Positions 28,844-37,987 of a DNA stretch of 64,000 nt are shown here, in pieces (positions within the stretch are counted from its first letter, which is position 1; the number at the start of each line of letters is the position of its first letter). The position numbers and the translations under genes were made by a program. The notes beneath the pieces are model-generated. The model was not told the DNA's origin and made no database searches. It saw nothing but the letters and a program-made list of their open reading frames with translations. The stretch is from Zygotorulaspora mrakii (taxonomy: Eukaryota; Ascomycota; Saccharomycetes; Saccharomycetales; Saccharomycetaceae): assembly GCF_013402915.1 (NCBI RefSeq), contig NC_050720.1, forward strand, positions 1,240,001-1,304,000, read 5' to 3'.

Positions 28844-29317
28844 TCATTTGGTGTACTGTTTTGCCTGTGTAATGACTTTCTTTTCATACTCTGCTTTATT
28901 CCTAGAAAAAGCCCTCCAAGCGGGTTCTTGGGCTGGAGAATTAGGATTCGGAGAATCAAGAAGGTCTTGAACTCCAAGCACTATTTGCTTTAGGGTTATG
29001 TCTGGTCTCCAATCTTGGTCCTCGTTCAGAATACTCAAGCATACTGTACCGCTCGGGTAAATATTTGGATGATAAAATCCAGCAGGAAATTTTACCTTTG
29101 GAGGTTTTGATGGATACTCATCTGGGTATTCGATTGTTAAGGGGAAAACACCCTCATGCCAAATCGTGTTTTCCTTGCCAGGTATACCAGCCTCCCATTT
29201 TTGCAAATTCATTGTACCATCAGCCTTCTTGGTGGGCTTGGCATAGAAGCCAAACGGATGATCTTTTCTCCATTTTTTCCTTTCCTCTTGCAACCGTTGT
29301 AAACACAAACTACTCAT
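28844..29317 (-). CDS. UBC9: Ubc9, SUMO-conjugating enzyme (intronless here)
   Basis: Ubc9 is the sole E2 for SUMO, moving Smt3 from the Aos1-Uba2 E1 to substrates in the nucleus. The 157-residue protein has exactly the S. cerevisiae length and is near-identical throughout. The catalytic Cys93 is in [16 protein letters not shown], and the HPN motif is in [11 protein letters not shown]. cerevisiae UBC9 (YDL064W) has a 110-nt intron after about 12 codons; here the frame runs unbroken through [16 protein letters not shown], so that intron is absent. It shares a ~220-base divergent promoter with PEX19. Confidence 0.98.
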   Translation of the reverse strand: MSSLCLQRLQEERKKWRKDHPFGFYAKPTKKADGTMNLQKWEAGIPGKENTIWHEGVFPLTIEYPDEYPSKPPKVKFPAGFYHPNIYPSGTVCLSILNEDQDWRPDITLKQIVLGVQDLLDSPNPNSPAQEPAWRAFSRNKAEYEKKVITQAKQYTK

Positions 29318-29540
29318 CGGTATGATCTTATTCTTGCAACCTTCGTTGAAAGCCTTCTGCCTTAATTGATTCTTGTTGTTTGTTTATCTCTCTTTAATTT
29401 TTCAATATCGATTTAAAGTCCAACGAGAGACGTGATGAGACGATGCCCGCCTACAAGCCCGCCTTCAAGGAGGACAACAAGCGCAGCAAAGTGGCTCAAC
29501 CTGGATCTCAATAGCCACACAACGATAGTACAGAGATAAG

Positions 29541-30485
29541 ATGAATCCAGATGACATTCTGAGTGGGGACGAGGAAGAATATGATGATCTTGATGATTTG
29601 TTGGACGAGGATCCCTCCAAGTTACTCGATTCTGCACTCGAAACGCAAGACCATAATGAGCCACGACAAAGATCCACAGTGCTCGAAAACGAGGATCCTG
29701 AGGTACAAGAGATGATTGATGATTTACAGCGGGAGTTCAGTAACATGATTACAGATGAAGGAGTGGACGAAAAAGTGAAGGAGGAACAAAGCAAGAACTT
29801 CCAGCAAATCCTTGAGACACTCAGCAAAACCAGTCAATCAACAACCAGTGGAACAGATGTCAGCGGAGAGCCGCATGGATTCAAGAACGTCGTGTCGAAA
29901 ACTCTAAACCGCCTGAAAGAGAATGGCAGCAAAGTGGATACAAATCTGGCGCAAGAGGAAAAGCAGCGCAACACTGACGATATACTTTCGCAGCTACTTT
30001 CGCAGCTGAGCGGCGTCCCAGATGGCCAAACTGGAGCAGATGGCAATGGAGAGAACATGGACCACGCCATACTGGACATTTTGAACAAGATGTCGTCGAA
30101 AGAGGTTCTTTACCAGCCGATGAAGGAGATGCACGTAGAACTGGGCAAGTGGCTGGACATTCACGCACAAGATGAAGAGCACTTGGACAGAATGGAAACG
30201 TACCGAAAACAGCACACTGTCGTCGCAAACATTGTAAGCATTTACGAGCGCGATCTCTACACAAACGAAGCGTACCGCGAGGAGATAACGGCATTGCTGG
30301 ACGAGCTAGAACAGCTGGGCGACTCTCCTATCAACAAGGGGTTCGCCAATCCGGGCCAAGCCGACGCTGATGCGCCTGGCAACGACGATATCGAGAATTT
30401 TACCAAACTGCTAGAGATATCTGGCGACGACGAGAACCTGGGGAACTTGGATAAAGAGCTACAGGACACTTGCAAGCAGCAATAG
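29541..30485 (+). CDS. PEX19: Pex19, peroxisomal membrane protein receptor
   Basis: Pex19 is a mostly cytosolic chaperone and import receptor for peroxisomal membrane proteins, docking on Pex3. The protein has 314 residues (342 in S. cerevisiae). It is acidic and disordered at the N-terminus (Pex3-binding region), has the helical cargo-binding domain from about residue 170 on (SSKEVLYQPMKEMHVELGKWL), and ends CKQQ, a CaaX farnesylation box as in S. cerevisiae. The region is somewhat more GC-rich than its neighbours. Orthologue YDL065C. Confidence 0.96.
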   Translation: MNPDDILSGDEEEYDDLDDLLDEDPSKLLDSALETQDHNEPRQRSTVLENEDPEVQEMIDDLQREFSNMITDEGVDEKVKEEQSKNFQQILETLSKTSQSTTSGTDVSGEPHGFKNVVSKTLNRLKENGSKVDTNLAQEEKQRNTDDILSQLLSQLSGVPDGQTGADGNGENMDHAILDILNKMSSKEVLYQPMKEMHVELGKWLDIHAQDEEHLDRMETYRKQHTVVANIVSIYERDLYTNEAYREEITALLDELEQLGDSPINKGFANPGQADADAPGNDDIENFTKLLEISGDDENLGNLDKELQDTCKQQ

Positions 30486-31237
30486 TCGAAAGGTGTCGTC
30501 GAACGAAACCATTCAAGATAAGTAAGATAGTAATTTTAAATCTTTTTCTTCCACGCCCTCCGGAGAGGAGCATCGGCGGCTCTAGCCGCCGATACGATTA
30601 TATACGATACAACTACATTGCCACTACAGAGAACAAGTTGACAACCTCGCAAGCTAAGCACGCTTAGCATGCGGTGCCATCGCTGCTATGCCGCCTGACT
30701 TGTGAATGCTCAGTCTGTTACAATCACAACTCTCCTCTTCACCTTACTAGCCTTTACTATACCACACTTCACGCCGCCCGGCTTTTCAAGAGATACCACG
30801 GGCCAATAGGACAGCCGACACGCGAGATTTCGCATTGGTTTCGCAATCGTTTCTCATTGCCTTTTGTTTCCCGTAGGCACAAAAATAGCAAGTTTTTCTG
30901 CCGTCGAAAAAAACTTTTCTCGCTTTTTTGGCTGGACGCGCTTTGGGGCTAAAAATAACCGCGCCCAGACACCGCGCCCGATCCGAAATGGAAAATAGAC
31001 GAATCGAGAAATTTACGATGCTGCGTTCCGTTCCGGGTCACATAAACAATTGAAAAAAGCTGGCAGTACTGTGATTATTCTCTTACATATGGTTCATGAT
31101 GTTACTTGATCCTGGATTTTGTTTTTAAAACAGGATTCTTCATCATTTAGAGATACAATTGGATCCAAGACAGTCGTTGTCGTTACATTCGTTAGAAATA
31201 GGACGTTATTACCAGTTATACCAGCTTAAGAAGAAAG
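30486..31237. promoter_or_regulatory. CCW14 upstream region with paired URS1-type sites
   Basis: A 752-base gap between PEX19 and CCW14. It contains a hairpin-forming inverted repeat with Ume6-type sites at 30572-30593 (listed separately). The rest is C/T-rich, then an AT-rich segment before the CCW14 ATG. No further gene is seen. Confidence 0.5.
30572..30593. promoter_or_regulatory. Inverted pair of Ume6/URS1 sites
   Basis: 10-base arms ATCGGCGGCT and AGCCGCCGAT are separated by 2 bases. TAGCCGCCGA at 30583-30592 is the exact URS1 consensus of the Ume6 repressor. The opposite strand of 30573-30582 reads GAGCCGCCGA, one base off. It is ~90 bases after the PEX19 stop and 645 bases before CCW14, so it may be a control element or a 3'-UTR hairpin. 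Confidence 0.6.
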
Positions 31238-31996
31238 ATGCGTTTCCAAACTGTTGTGTCCACTGTGGTTTCCTTGGCTGCTTTGTCCAGTGAAGTCATG
31301 GCCGCTCCACCCGCCTGTTTGCTCGCCTGCGTGGCTCAGGTCACAAGACAGTCGTCGCAGTGTAACTCGATGAACCAGGTTGGGTGCATTTGCTCGAACG
31401 AAGCCAGCTCGGTTCAGGAATGTCTGAACTCGATTTGTCCAAGCGGAGACGCCGACTCGGCTTCCAGCGCTTTCAGCAGTGCCTGTTCTGACCAAGGGGC
31501 CAATATCAGCTCGAGGTCTTCGAGCTCCTCGCGCTCGGCCAGCTCCTCAAGCTCTTCAAGTGCCGTCTCTTCGAGTGCCACTTCATCCAGCTCAGTCGTT
31601 TCATCCAGCTCCAGCTCTTCCCAAGCATCCAGCTCCAGCTCTTCCCAAGCATCCAGCTCCAGCTCTTCCCAAGCATCCAGCTCGATCGCTCCTAGCTCCT
31701 CTACTGAGGCCTCCAGCTCAATTGTGTCGTCGACTTCAAGCTCAGCCTCTGAGGTTTCCAGCTCTGTTGCTCCATCTAGCTCTGTAGCACCATCCACTTC
31801 TGCCGAACCAGTCAGCTCGAGCGCCCCAACAAGCTCTTTGGTTACATCAACGACATCTTCTTCCACTTTGCTTCCAGAGACCAGCTCCAGCGCCAGCTCG
31901 TCTTATTCCCTATCATATCTTTCTTCCGCTGAAGGTAACGCTCTGCAAGTTGGCGGTTCGCTATTCCTTGCCGCTGCTGCCGCTTTACTAGTCTAA
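31238..31996 (+). CDS. CCW14: Ccw14, GPI-anchored CFEM cell-wall protein
   Basis: This is an inner-layer cell-wall mannoprotein. Domains in order across 252 residues: signal peptide (MRFQTVVSTVVSLAALSSEVMA), a CFEM domain with eight cysteines (about residues 25-88, including ACLLAC and GCIC), a Ser-rich region with TTSS blocks for O-glycosylation (about 90-230), and a C-terminal GPI-attachment signal ending in a hydrophobic tail (GGSLFLAAAAALLV). The Ser-rich part contains three perfect 24-base repeats. S. cerevisiae Ccw14 (YLR390W-A) has 238 residues and the same plan. Confidence 0.94.
   Translation: MRFQTVVSTVVSLAALSSEVMAAPPACLLACVAQVTRQSSQCNSMNQVGCICSNEASSVQECLNSICPSGDADSASSAFSSACSDQGANISSRSSSSSRSASSSSSSSAVSSSATSSSSVVSSSSSSSQASSSSSSQASSSSSSQASSSIAPSSSTEASSSIVSSTSSSASEVSSSVAPSSSVAPSTSAEPVSSSAPTSSLVTSTTSSSTLLPETSSSASSSYSLSYLSSAEGNALQVGGSLFLAAAAALLV
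31602..31673 (+). repeat. 24-bp tandem repeat, three perfect copies, in CCW14
   Basis: Units at 31602-31625, 31626-31649 and 31650-31673 are identical, and a partial fourth follows. Each encodes eight residues of the SSSSSQAS type in the serine-rich stalk. In-frame repeats of this kind change length readily between strains. Confidence 0.95.
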
Positions 31997-32142
31997 GTTG
32001 ATCTTCACTAAAAAGTTATCTTCTATTTCAATTGTTGTGAAAGGATACCCACCAAACATCTATCGTCTTGGTACAAACTGCAGGTTTCTTTTGTACATAA
32101 ATATCTCAAATACATATGTTAAAAGTATAAACGTGATTCTGA

Positions 32143-33669
32143 TTACTGTTTCATAGACGCCGAACCCTCCGAATACAAGGGTGGGTTGACGTATTTTGGC
32201 AGAATGTCACTTTGGACATTGTCGTTTGCTTGAACGAAAATCTGCATGGGCTTGATGATATTCTCCGTTTGTCTTAGTGATCCATTGATTTCCCAATTGA
32301 TGACCAATTGGAAATTGAAAATTCTTTTTATTGAACATGTTTTGAAGCTGTAAAGTCTATTCCCACGATGCAGATAATCCTCCTCATTAAATTTTAATTT
32401 CTTCAGGATTGGATTATCCTTCAATTTAATTTCACATTCCAATTTACCTTCAACTCCATTCTGGCTACTGCTCGATACGACCCGTACCTTCGCAAAGTCC
32501 ATCATTATTGATCGTACTTTGGGTGATAAGCTATTGATCTCGACTAACCTCAGTGAGGAGAAATTTTCATTTGCAATTCCCTGTGAAAGATACGTGACTG
32601 TCTCTAATAAATTGAATTGAATACTCAGAGGAGCTATATTCAATTTGCAAATTTGCTTGATGTTTCCTTTCAACACCAGAAAAACTCGATCAAATTTCCC
32701 ACTGCCATTCTTGAACAGAAAATCTCTTCGATAAGTTTCTCTCATGTTGCGACTTCTTACTTCAACCCACATTGAACTTACACCATCTGGCAATCCCATG
32801 CGGTAGGTTGATCTATATCTTTTGTATCTCTCGTTAGAGAGGAGTGAGGGACCGGCAATCTCTTGTTCTAGCATTTGTGGACTCATGTTATAATCTTGTA
32901 TCGATTCTGTTTCAATGGAGTTGAGATACGCTTCGCTACTATTATTAGATAGGCCGAGATTTCTACTACTAGTATCTCCTCCACCCGTGGATTGACCATT
33001 AGTTTCTCGTTCACTTTCGTCTTCTCCGTCATCGTAAAGCAGTTCTGCCGGCTCCGGTATGAATTCAATGGGCTCTATTTCTCTGATAATTCTGTGAAAA
33101 GGCTTATACCATGATGTGGATTTTCCCAGCTCAATTTGAACTTGAACGGTATAAATTACTTTGCCATATGAATAGTAAAATAAGTCGAGATTATCAATTT
33201 TTGTTAAATCCTTCCAATGATTATTAAAACTTGGTGGAATATTTGTCTCTTCTTGCTTTGTAAAACATATCAAATCCTTGGTGTGATTTATCAAGCATTT
33301 TGGCTTCTTAGGCATTTTGGGAAACTGGAATTTGTATTCATAAACTCCCGGTTTGACCTTAAAAGGCTTCGAAGAGCCTTCGATGGCATCCCACACATTA
33401 TCAGGGGGGAAGACGCGTTTCGTTAATGAGACTAAATTGTGAAGTGATTTGTTATCCTGCACTGGTGTCATCATATTATTGGGATTGGTCAGGCTAATGG
33501 GATCAATTTTGGTTACGGTCTCAGTATATCCCTTCAAAAGAACATTTATCTGTTTTATTGTAACTGATTTCTTCAAAGATATGCTCACGTTTCCTGAAAC
33601 GGTATCATTTGAACTATAGTATACATTGTTATAGGGCGGGTTTAACGCTATGCTGATTTTAGCCACCAT
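32143..33669 (-). CDS. ART10: Art10-like arrestin-related trafficking adaptor
   Basis: This alpha-arrestin is expected to link the Rsp5 ubiquitin ligase to plasma-membrane cargo for endocytosis. The protein has 508 residues (518 in S. cerevisiae). The arrestin N-domain opens ISIALNPPYNNVYYSSNDTVSGNVS, the core has RVFPPDNVWDAIEGSSKPFKVKPGVYEY, and the C-domain has RTYKMGLPDG-like and YLSQGIAN motifs. A PPLY motif near the C-terminus (VNPPLYSE) fits Rsp5 WW-domain binding. ATG at 33669; the frame just upstream begins only with a GTG. Divergent from ATP10. Orthologue YLR392C. Confidence 0.93.
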   Translation of the reverse strand: MVAKISIALNPPYNNVYYSSNDTVSGNVSISLKKSVTIKQINVLLKGYTETVTKIDPISLTNPNNMMTPVQDNKSLHNLVSLTKRVFPPDNVWDAIEGSSKPFKVKPGVYEYKFQFPKMPKKPKCLINHTKDLICFTKQEETNIPPSFNNHWKDLTKIDNLDLFYYSYGKVIYTVQVQIELGKSTSWYKPFHRIIREIEPIEFIPEPAELLYDDGEDESERETNGQSTGGGDTSSRNLGLSNNSSEAYLNSIETESIQDYNMSPQMLEQEIAGPSLLSNERYKRYRSTYRMGLPDGVSSMWVEVRSRNMRETYRRDFLFKNGSGKFDRVFLVLKGNIKQICKLNIAPLSIQFNLLETVTYLSQGIANENFSSLRLVEINSLSPKVRSIMMDFAKVRVVSSSSQNGVEGKLECEIKLKDNPILKKLKFNEEDYLHRGNRLYSFKTCSIKRIFNFQLVINWEINGSLRQTENIIKPMQIFVQANDNVQSDILPKYVNPPLYSEGSASMKQ

Positions 33670-33948
33670 TTGCACATAAAGCTCTGCCTGATCTAGACAG
33701 AATTTTTTTTACACTGACCTACAGTAGAGGTCAGATTCAACTTTAGAAAGAAGACTTACTTGATCATTCGAAACATCAACATATTGCATCTCCGCCCCCA
33801 TTTTAGTCGTGGAGAAGCAAATCTTTTTCTTGCCTTGATTCGAAAAGCAAGTAACTAGGCTGAAGTTTGAAAATAGTATGAATGTAACCAGAAAGAGTTA
33901 AAAAACCTTCAATTGAAAACATACATTTAAGCATTGCAAGCAACTGAT

Positions 33949-34785
33949 ATGTTTCAAATCAGGAGGTCATTTAGTAGCAGTGCAACCAGATCAATTTTCG
34001 ACAAGTTCTATAAAAACGTTGTAGATGCGGCCCCGAAAGAACATGTGGTAAAGGATTTGGTGAGACCTATAGGTCTCTCAAGCCCTCCTGCATCGAATAG
34101 CAGTTATTCGAAGGGCAACTCTTTGAGAGATATGTTTGATAATGAGAAAACAGACAAAAGGAGCCGAGAATTAGGCTTGGAATTCAGCAAATCTGGAATG
34201 TACGAGCTCCATACATTTCGAAAAACCAATGGCAAGCTATTCATATCCCCAAAATCGTATTGGCGCTCAGATACAGCGTTGTACTTTCCCCATATCACTG
34301 GTAAAAACCTTTTGGGCGAAAACTATAGTATTGAGGATCAGTTGAAGGGTAAGGTCAGTGTGATGAGAATGTTTACTAGTAAAGTGGGTGATGACCTGAT
34401 AAAAAGTTACTTCGAGAACGAAGAACTGGACCTCAATTATTTGGGCAAGGATCATGAATCTCTTACCAAAGGCCATAAGATACAGATCATAGAATTGAAT
34501 ATGATGGAGAATTTTTTGAAATCTATCGTGATGAAGTTGTCAATGGGCAAACTGAGATCACTGGTCCCTAAGGAAAACCATTCGACATATTTAACCTGTC
34601 AAAGAGATCAATTGCCATACACGCTTAGAGAACAACTACAAATCAACAACGTTTACACAGGTTATGTCATCATAGTGGACCCCAATTTGAAAATAAGGTG
34701 GATGGGATGCGGTCGCGCATCTACTGAAGAGTTCAACACCCTATGGAAATGTGCCAGAAACATTGCAAATGAATTCAAAGACTAG
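33949..34785 (+). CDS. ATP10: Atp10, F1Fo-ATP synthase assembly factor
   Basis: Atp10 is a mitochondrial inner-membrane chaperone that binds newly made Atp6 and promotes its joining to the Atp9 ring. 278 residues from the ATG at 33949 (279 in S. cerevisiae); the apparent start 15 bases upstream is a TTG. The N-terminus MFQIRRSFSSSATRSIFDKF is a typical presequence (Arg, Ser, no acid). Conserved parts include LPYTLREQLQINNVYTGYVIIVDPNLKIRWMGCG. Position next to ART10 matches YLR393W after YLR392C. Confidence 0.93.
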   Translation: MFQIRRSFSSSATRSIFDKFYKNVVDAAPKEHVVKDLVRPIGLSSPPASNSSYSKGNSLRDMFDNEKTDKRSRELGLEFSKSGMYELHTFRKTNGKLFISPKSYWRSDTALYFPHITGKNLLGENYSIEDQLKGKVSVMRMFTSKVGDDLIKSYFENEELDLNYLGKDHESLTKGHKIQIIELNMMENFLKSIVMKLSMGKLRSLVPKENHSTYLTCQRDQLPYTLREQLQINNVYTGYVIIVDPNLKIRWMGCGRASTEEFNTLWKCARNIANEFKD

Positions 34786-35011
34786 TAGACTAATGCATAT
34801 ATCTCTTGTAAATACAAAATACTAAAGTCCTTCTGTGATCCGTGTAATTTGTGTTGTGAGCTTGTAATGCACACCCATACATACGGCTTGATTTCACTGT
34901 GACCTTCCAGTACAGTAAGCATTTGTCTGTATAGAAAAGGTGAATCAACTTCACAAACAAGTAAGGTTCTTGTTGGGTACAATGCATCGTTGGCAATAAT
35001 TGCATTCTAAT

Positions 35012-35209
35012 ATGATGCCTAAAAGATGGTATTCCTCTGCTAATTTTGATGCAAAGAAGCCGCCATCCCCACATGCAATGATGTATAGAAAGTGGGGCAA
35101 GCCTGTTGGACGGTTATTGGTATTAAGTGTTGGCAGTTACTATACACTGTTCTATCTTTGGGAGTATTTAAACAAGAAGGAATTGCAAAGAGATATGATA
35201 GCAAAATGA
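35012..35209 (+). CDS. Small predicted mitochondrial single-pass membrane protein
   Basis: I do not recognise this 65-residue protein. From the ATG at 35012 it has a short basic N-terminus with RWYSSANFDAKKPPSP, which resembles a cleavable presequence or matrix tail. It then has one hydrophobic segment (RLLVLSVGSYYTLFYLWEYL, about residues 34-53) and a charged end (NKKELQRDMIAK). Composition and size resemble small respiratory-chain or assembly subunits, and the neighbours ATP10, COX8 and COX9 are mitochondrial, but no family assignment is justified. A 5-codon upstream ORF (34982) precedes it. It has no named counterpart that I recall at this place in S. cerevisiae. Confidence 0.6.
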   Translation: MMPKRWYSSANFDAKKPPSPHAMMYRKWGKPVGRLLVLSVGSYYTLFYLWEYLNKKELQRDMIAK

Positions 35210-35314
35210 ATATATATTAATAATTAATCTTTCTTACCGTTATTGATATAAACTAAAATGCGTACATCATATTTAAGCAGAGTAATCAAGATTTAAATGG
35301 AGCCTGGAAAAAGT

Positions 35315-36586
35315 TCATTTATTCTTTTCGGCGTACTCGGACTTTAATCTTTTGGCAACAGCCTCTAAGAACTCGTTGGTAGTCACGTATGCCGATCTAT
35401 CAGAGTTACCTCCGGCCAGGGCTAGATCCTTTGTCATGATACCGTCAATTTGAACTGTGTTAAGCGTAGCGGATTCCAAAATAGAGGCAAACTCAGTAAC
35501 TTCTGGTGTGTTATCCAGTTCACCTCTCTTTGCCAAGCCTCTGGTCCAAGCAAAGATTGATGCAATCGAATTCGTCGATGTTTCTTTACCTTGTTGGTAT
35601 TGTCTAAAATGTCTTGTGACCGTACCATGAGCGGCTTCACTTTCGAAAGTCTTTCCATCTGGAGTTACTAAAACAGAAGTCATTAATCCCAACGAGCCAA
35701 ATCCCTGAGCAACAATGTCGGATTGCACATCACCATCGTAGTTCTTCAGAGCCATAATGAAGCCCCCCTTTGACTTGATCATTTGAGCGACCATGTCGTC
35801 AATTAAACGATGCTCGTAGGTAATACCAGTTTGCTCGAAATTTTTCTCATAATCCTGCTCGAAGATTTCCTGAAAAATGTCTTTGAATCTACCATCGTAT
35901 TTTTTCAAAATTGTGTTCTTTGTAGACAAGAACAAATTCAATTTTTTATTCAATGCCAACTTGAACGAGGAGTGAGCAAATCCACGAATGGATTCATCAG
36001 TATTATACATTGCCAATGCGACACCAGCTCCTTTATAATCATAAACCTCCAGCGTCGTTGGTTTTGATCCATTTTCCGGTGTGTAAACTAGCTCCAATTT
36101 GCCTGCACCAGGAATAATAGCATCGGTTGCCTTATATTGATCAGCATGCGCATGTCTGCCAATGATGATTGCTTTCTTCCAGCCCGGAACAAGACGAGGA
36201 ACCCTTGGTATGACTATCGGCTCGCGAAAAACGGTACCGCCAAGAATATTCCTAATGGTACCATTTGGAGACTTCCACATTTTTTTCAAGCCAAACTCCT
36301 TGACACGGGCCTCGTCAGGAGTAATCGTGGCACACTTAATACCAACGCCATATTCCTTAATGGCATTAGCAGCGTCAACGGTAATCTTATCATCAGTTTT
36401 GTCACGTGACGTCACAGATAAATCATAATATTTCAAATCCACGTCCACATATGGCAACACCAATTGCTTTTTGATCTTATCCCAAATGATTCGAGTCATC
36501 TCATCACCGTCTAGTTCAACAATTGGATTCTTCACTTTTATCTTAGACAGCGCCCTCGTAGTGGACAAACATCTTCTAGCAAACAT
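35315..36586 (-). CDS. IDP1: Idp1, mitochondrial NADP-dependent isocitrate dehydrogenase
   Basis: Oxidises isocitrate to 2-oxoglutarate with NADP in the matrix. 423 residues (428 in S. cerevisiae) with a presequence [18 protein letters not shown]. The body is almost identical to the family: [69 protein letters not shown], and [25 protein letters not shown] with the metal-binding Asp residues. It is the YDL066W orthologue by its targeting sequence; cytosolic Idp2-type proteins lack the presequence. It converges with the small membrane-protein gene. Confidence 0.96.
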   Translation of the reverse strand: MFARRCLSTTRALSKIKVKNPIVELDGDEMTRIIWDKIKKQLVLPYVDVDLKYYDLSVTSRDKTDDKITVDAANAIKEYGVGIKCATITPDEARVKEFGLKKMWKSPNGTIRNILGGTVFREPIVIPRVPRLVPGWKKAIIIGRHAHADQYKATDAIIPGAGKLELVYTPENGSKPTTLEVYDYKGAGVALAMYNTDESIRGFAHSSFKLALNKKLNLFLSTKNTILKKYDGRFKDIFQEIFEQDYEKNFEQTGITYEHRLIDDMVAQMIKSKGGFIMALKNYDGDVQSDIVAQGFGSLGLMTSVLVTPDGKTFESEAAHGTVTRHFRQYQQGKETSTNSIASIFAWTRGLAKRGELDNTPEVTEFASILESATLNTVQIDGIMTKDLALAGGNSDRSAYVTTNEFLEAVAKRLKSEYAEKNK

Positions 36587-37439
36587 GATCGAAACCGCTT
36601 TTAACTGACACCCCAGTACGAATCGATCTGGAACCGTAGCTGTAAAAATTTAATCAGCGAGCCTTCAGTGTCAGAACTCTTCAGAATACTCTGACAAACC
36701 GATTTATGACCTGCTTTTATAAAGACAAGTCGGGTCACGTCAGATCAATGAATCATCAATCCCGCATCTTCGGATCACTTGAAGTCATTCAAAAATCTCA
36801 ATTCCGCTGGTAAACGAATTGAGTTAAGCACTTCATTGTCCGATGGTATGGGAACTATTTTTGCGTCCTCTACCGGACAATTTCGGCCAAAGGCGAAGAG
36901 GAAAAAATAAAAAGCTGGGCGGCTAAAATATATCATATGCGTCATCATAAGACACATCCGGTACTTTGGGAAGAGTGAGTAGGTAAGCCGGTATTACCTC
37001 TATAGATGAGTAGCTAGAGTAACTGCTTCCTCATTTTGGTAGTGGGCACAACAATCCATTTAGCAAGAGCCACTTCCTGTGAGCTCAGCGAACATTTAGC
37101 ATGCCCATGGCAGATGGATAAGGAAGAGCGCTCGGTATAGAAGACGACTGACGTCCAGGTCCTGGATGCTAAGATGGGGAGAATAAAGGGATCCATGTTG
37201 AAGTGTGAATTCTTTTCCACCTTTCTCCGATCTGCCTCAGAGTCAAAATAAAGCCTCCCTGAGGTCTAAGGTCTCTGGTAACAGTGCCAATGAGATACGA
37301 CTTGAAGCTGGTAGGGGGAGGGGGTAGCTGTAAAATCAAATAGGGCTGCTTTTGCAGGACACAGGTTGGAAAGCAGCTGCCCGATTAAGATCGTGCATAC
37401 AGGTGTCGAAAGTACATTATAAAAGGTAAAGGAGGCACA
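36587..37439. promoter_or_regulatory. IDP1 upstream region; URS1-like site; no intact gene
   Basis: About 850 bases upstream of IDP1. TGGGCGGCTA at 36916-36925 is, on the minus strand, one base from the URS1 consensus TAGCCGCCGA. A TATAAAAG box on the plus strand at 37418-37425 faces the decayed ORF that follows. Short open frames here lack coding character. Confidence 0.4.
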
Positions 37440-37987
37440 ATGGTTCTAACGACGAGTTGCTTTCACTCTCAAACATACGTTCTTCATCCTCTTCACCTAC
37501 GGGAGGTCCATGCACTGCATATTTGACTGTGTAAGATTGGCCAGTGAGAAGAACGAAAAAATCTTCCATGCAGGGCTAAAAACCATCTTGGTGCTGGCTT
37601 GTGCGAAGGCCTACGGGCATTGACAGTTCTACGAGAGTCTCTGTAGTAACACCATAGAGGATCCGCTCTGCGCCAAATATTCTTTCTATAGATACGCATC
37701 GTACGCCTCAATGGAGGGTTTCTTCTCAATTAACAGACAGTCAACCGGTATCATTAGTGGATCCGCAAATAATATAACAGAATTCAGTTACAATGACAAA
37801 TTCCAAATGCAACGGCAAACCTGGCAATCGTCAAAGAAAGCCGTAATCCTGCGACTTATAACGAGTCTTTTACTCAGATAGTGAGACATTCATTGCCGCA
37901 CATGAGCTACTGCCAAAAATTGTCAGGCAGAGCAAAAACGCACTTACGCAACTAGAGCTGGTAATGTACAACATACTAAAGCTCTAA
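37440..37987 (+). pseudogene. Decayed ORF, family not recognised
   Basis: After the TATAAAAG box at 37418-37425, coding-like sequence runs in shifting frames: an ATG at 37440, a change to a second frame before 37510, an in-frame TGA at 37621-37623, continuation to a TAG at 37879-37881, and protein-like sequence in two further frames up to a TAA at 37985-37987. Fragments look real rather than random (GLKTILVLACAKAYGH; CAKYSFYRYASYASMEGFFS; SETFIAAHELLPKIVRQSKN), with a hydrophobic N-terminal portion that might be a secretion signal. The sum would be about 180 residues. I cannot name the family. It sits where S. cerevisiae has CST9/ZIP3 (YLR394W, same strand), but I see no RING-type cysteine pattern, so a CST9 remnant is only one possibility. 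Confidence 0.5.

Noticed and set aside
31414..31866. 150-codon acidic ORF antisense to CCW14
   Set aside because: Its Glu/Leu repeats are the exact complement of the serine-codon repeats of CCW14.
37510..37881. Reading 37510-37881 as one gene with stop-codon readthrough at 37621
   Set aside because: Frame changes both before 37510 and after about 37840 are also needed, so several independent lesions are present; decay is simpler.
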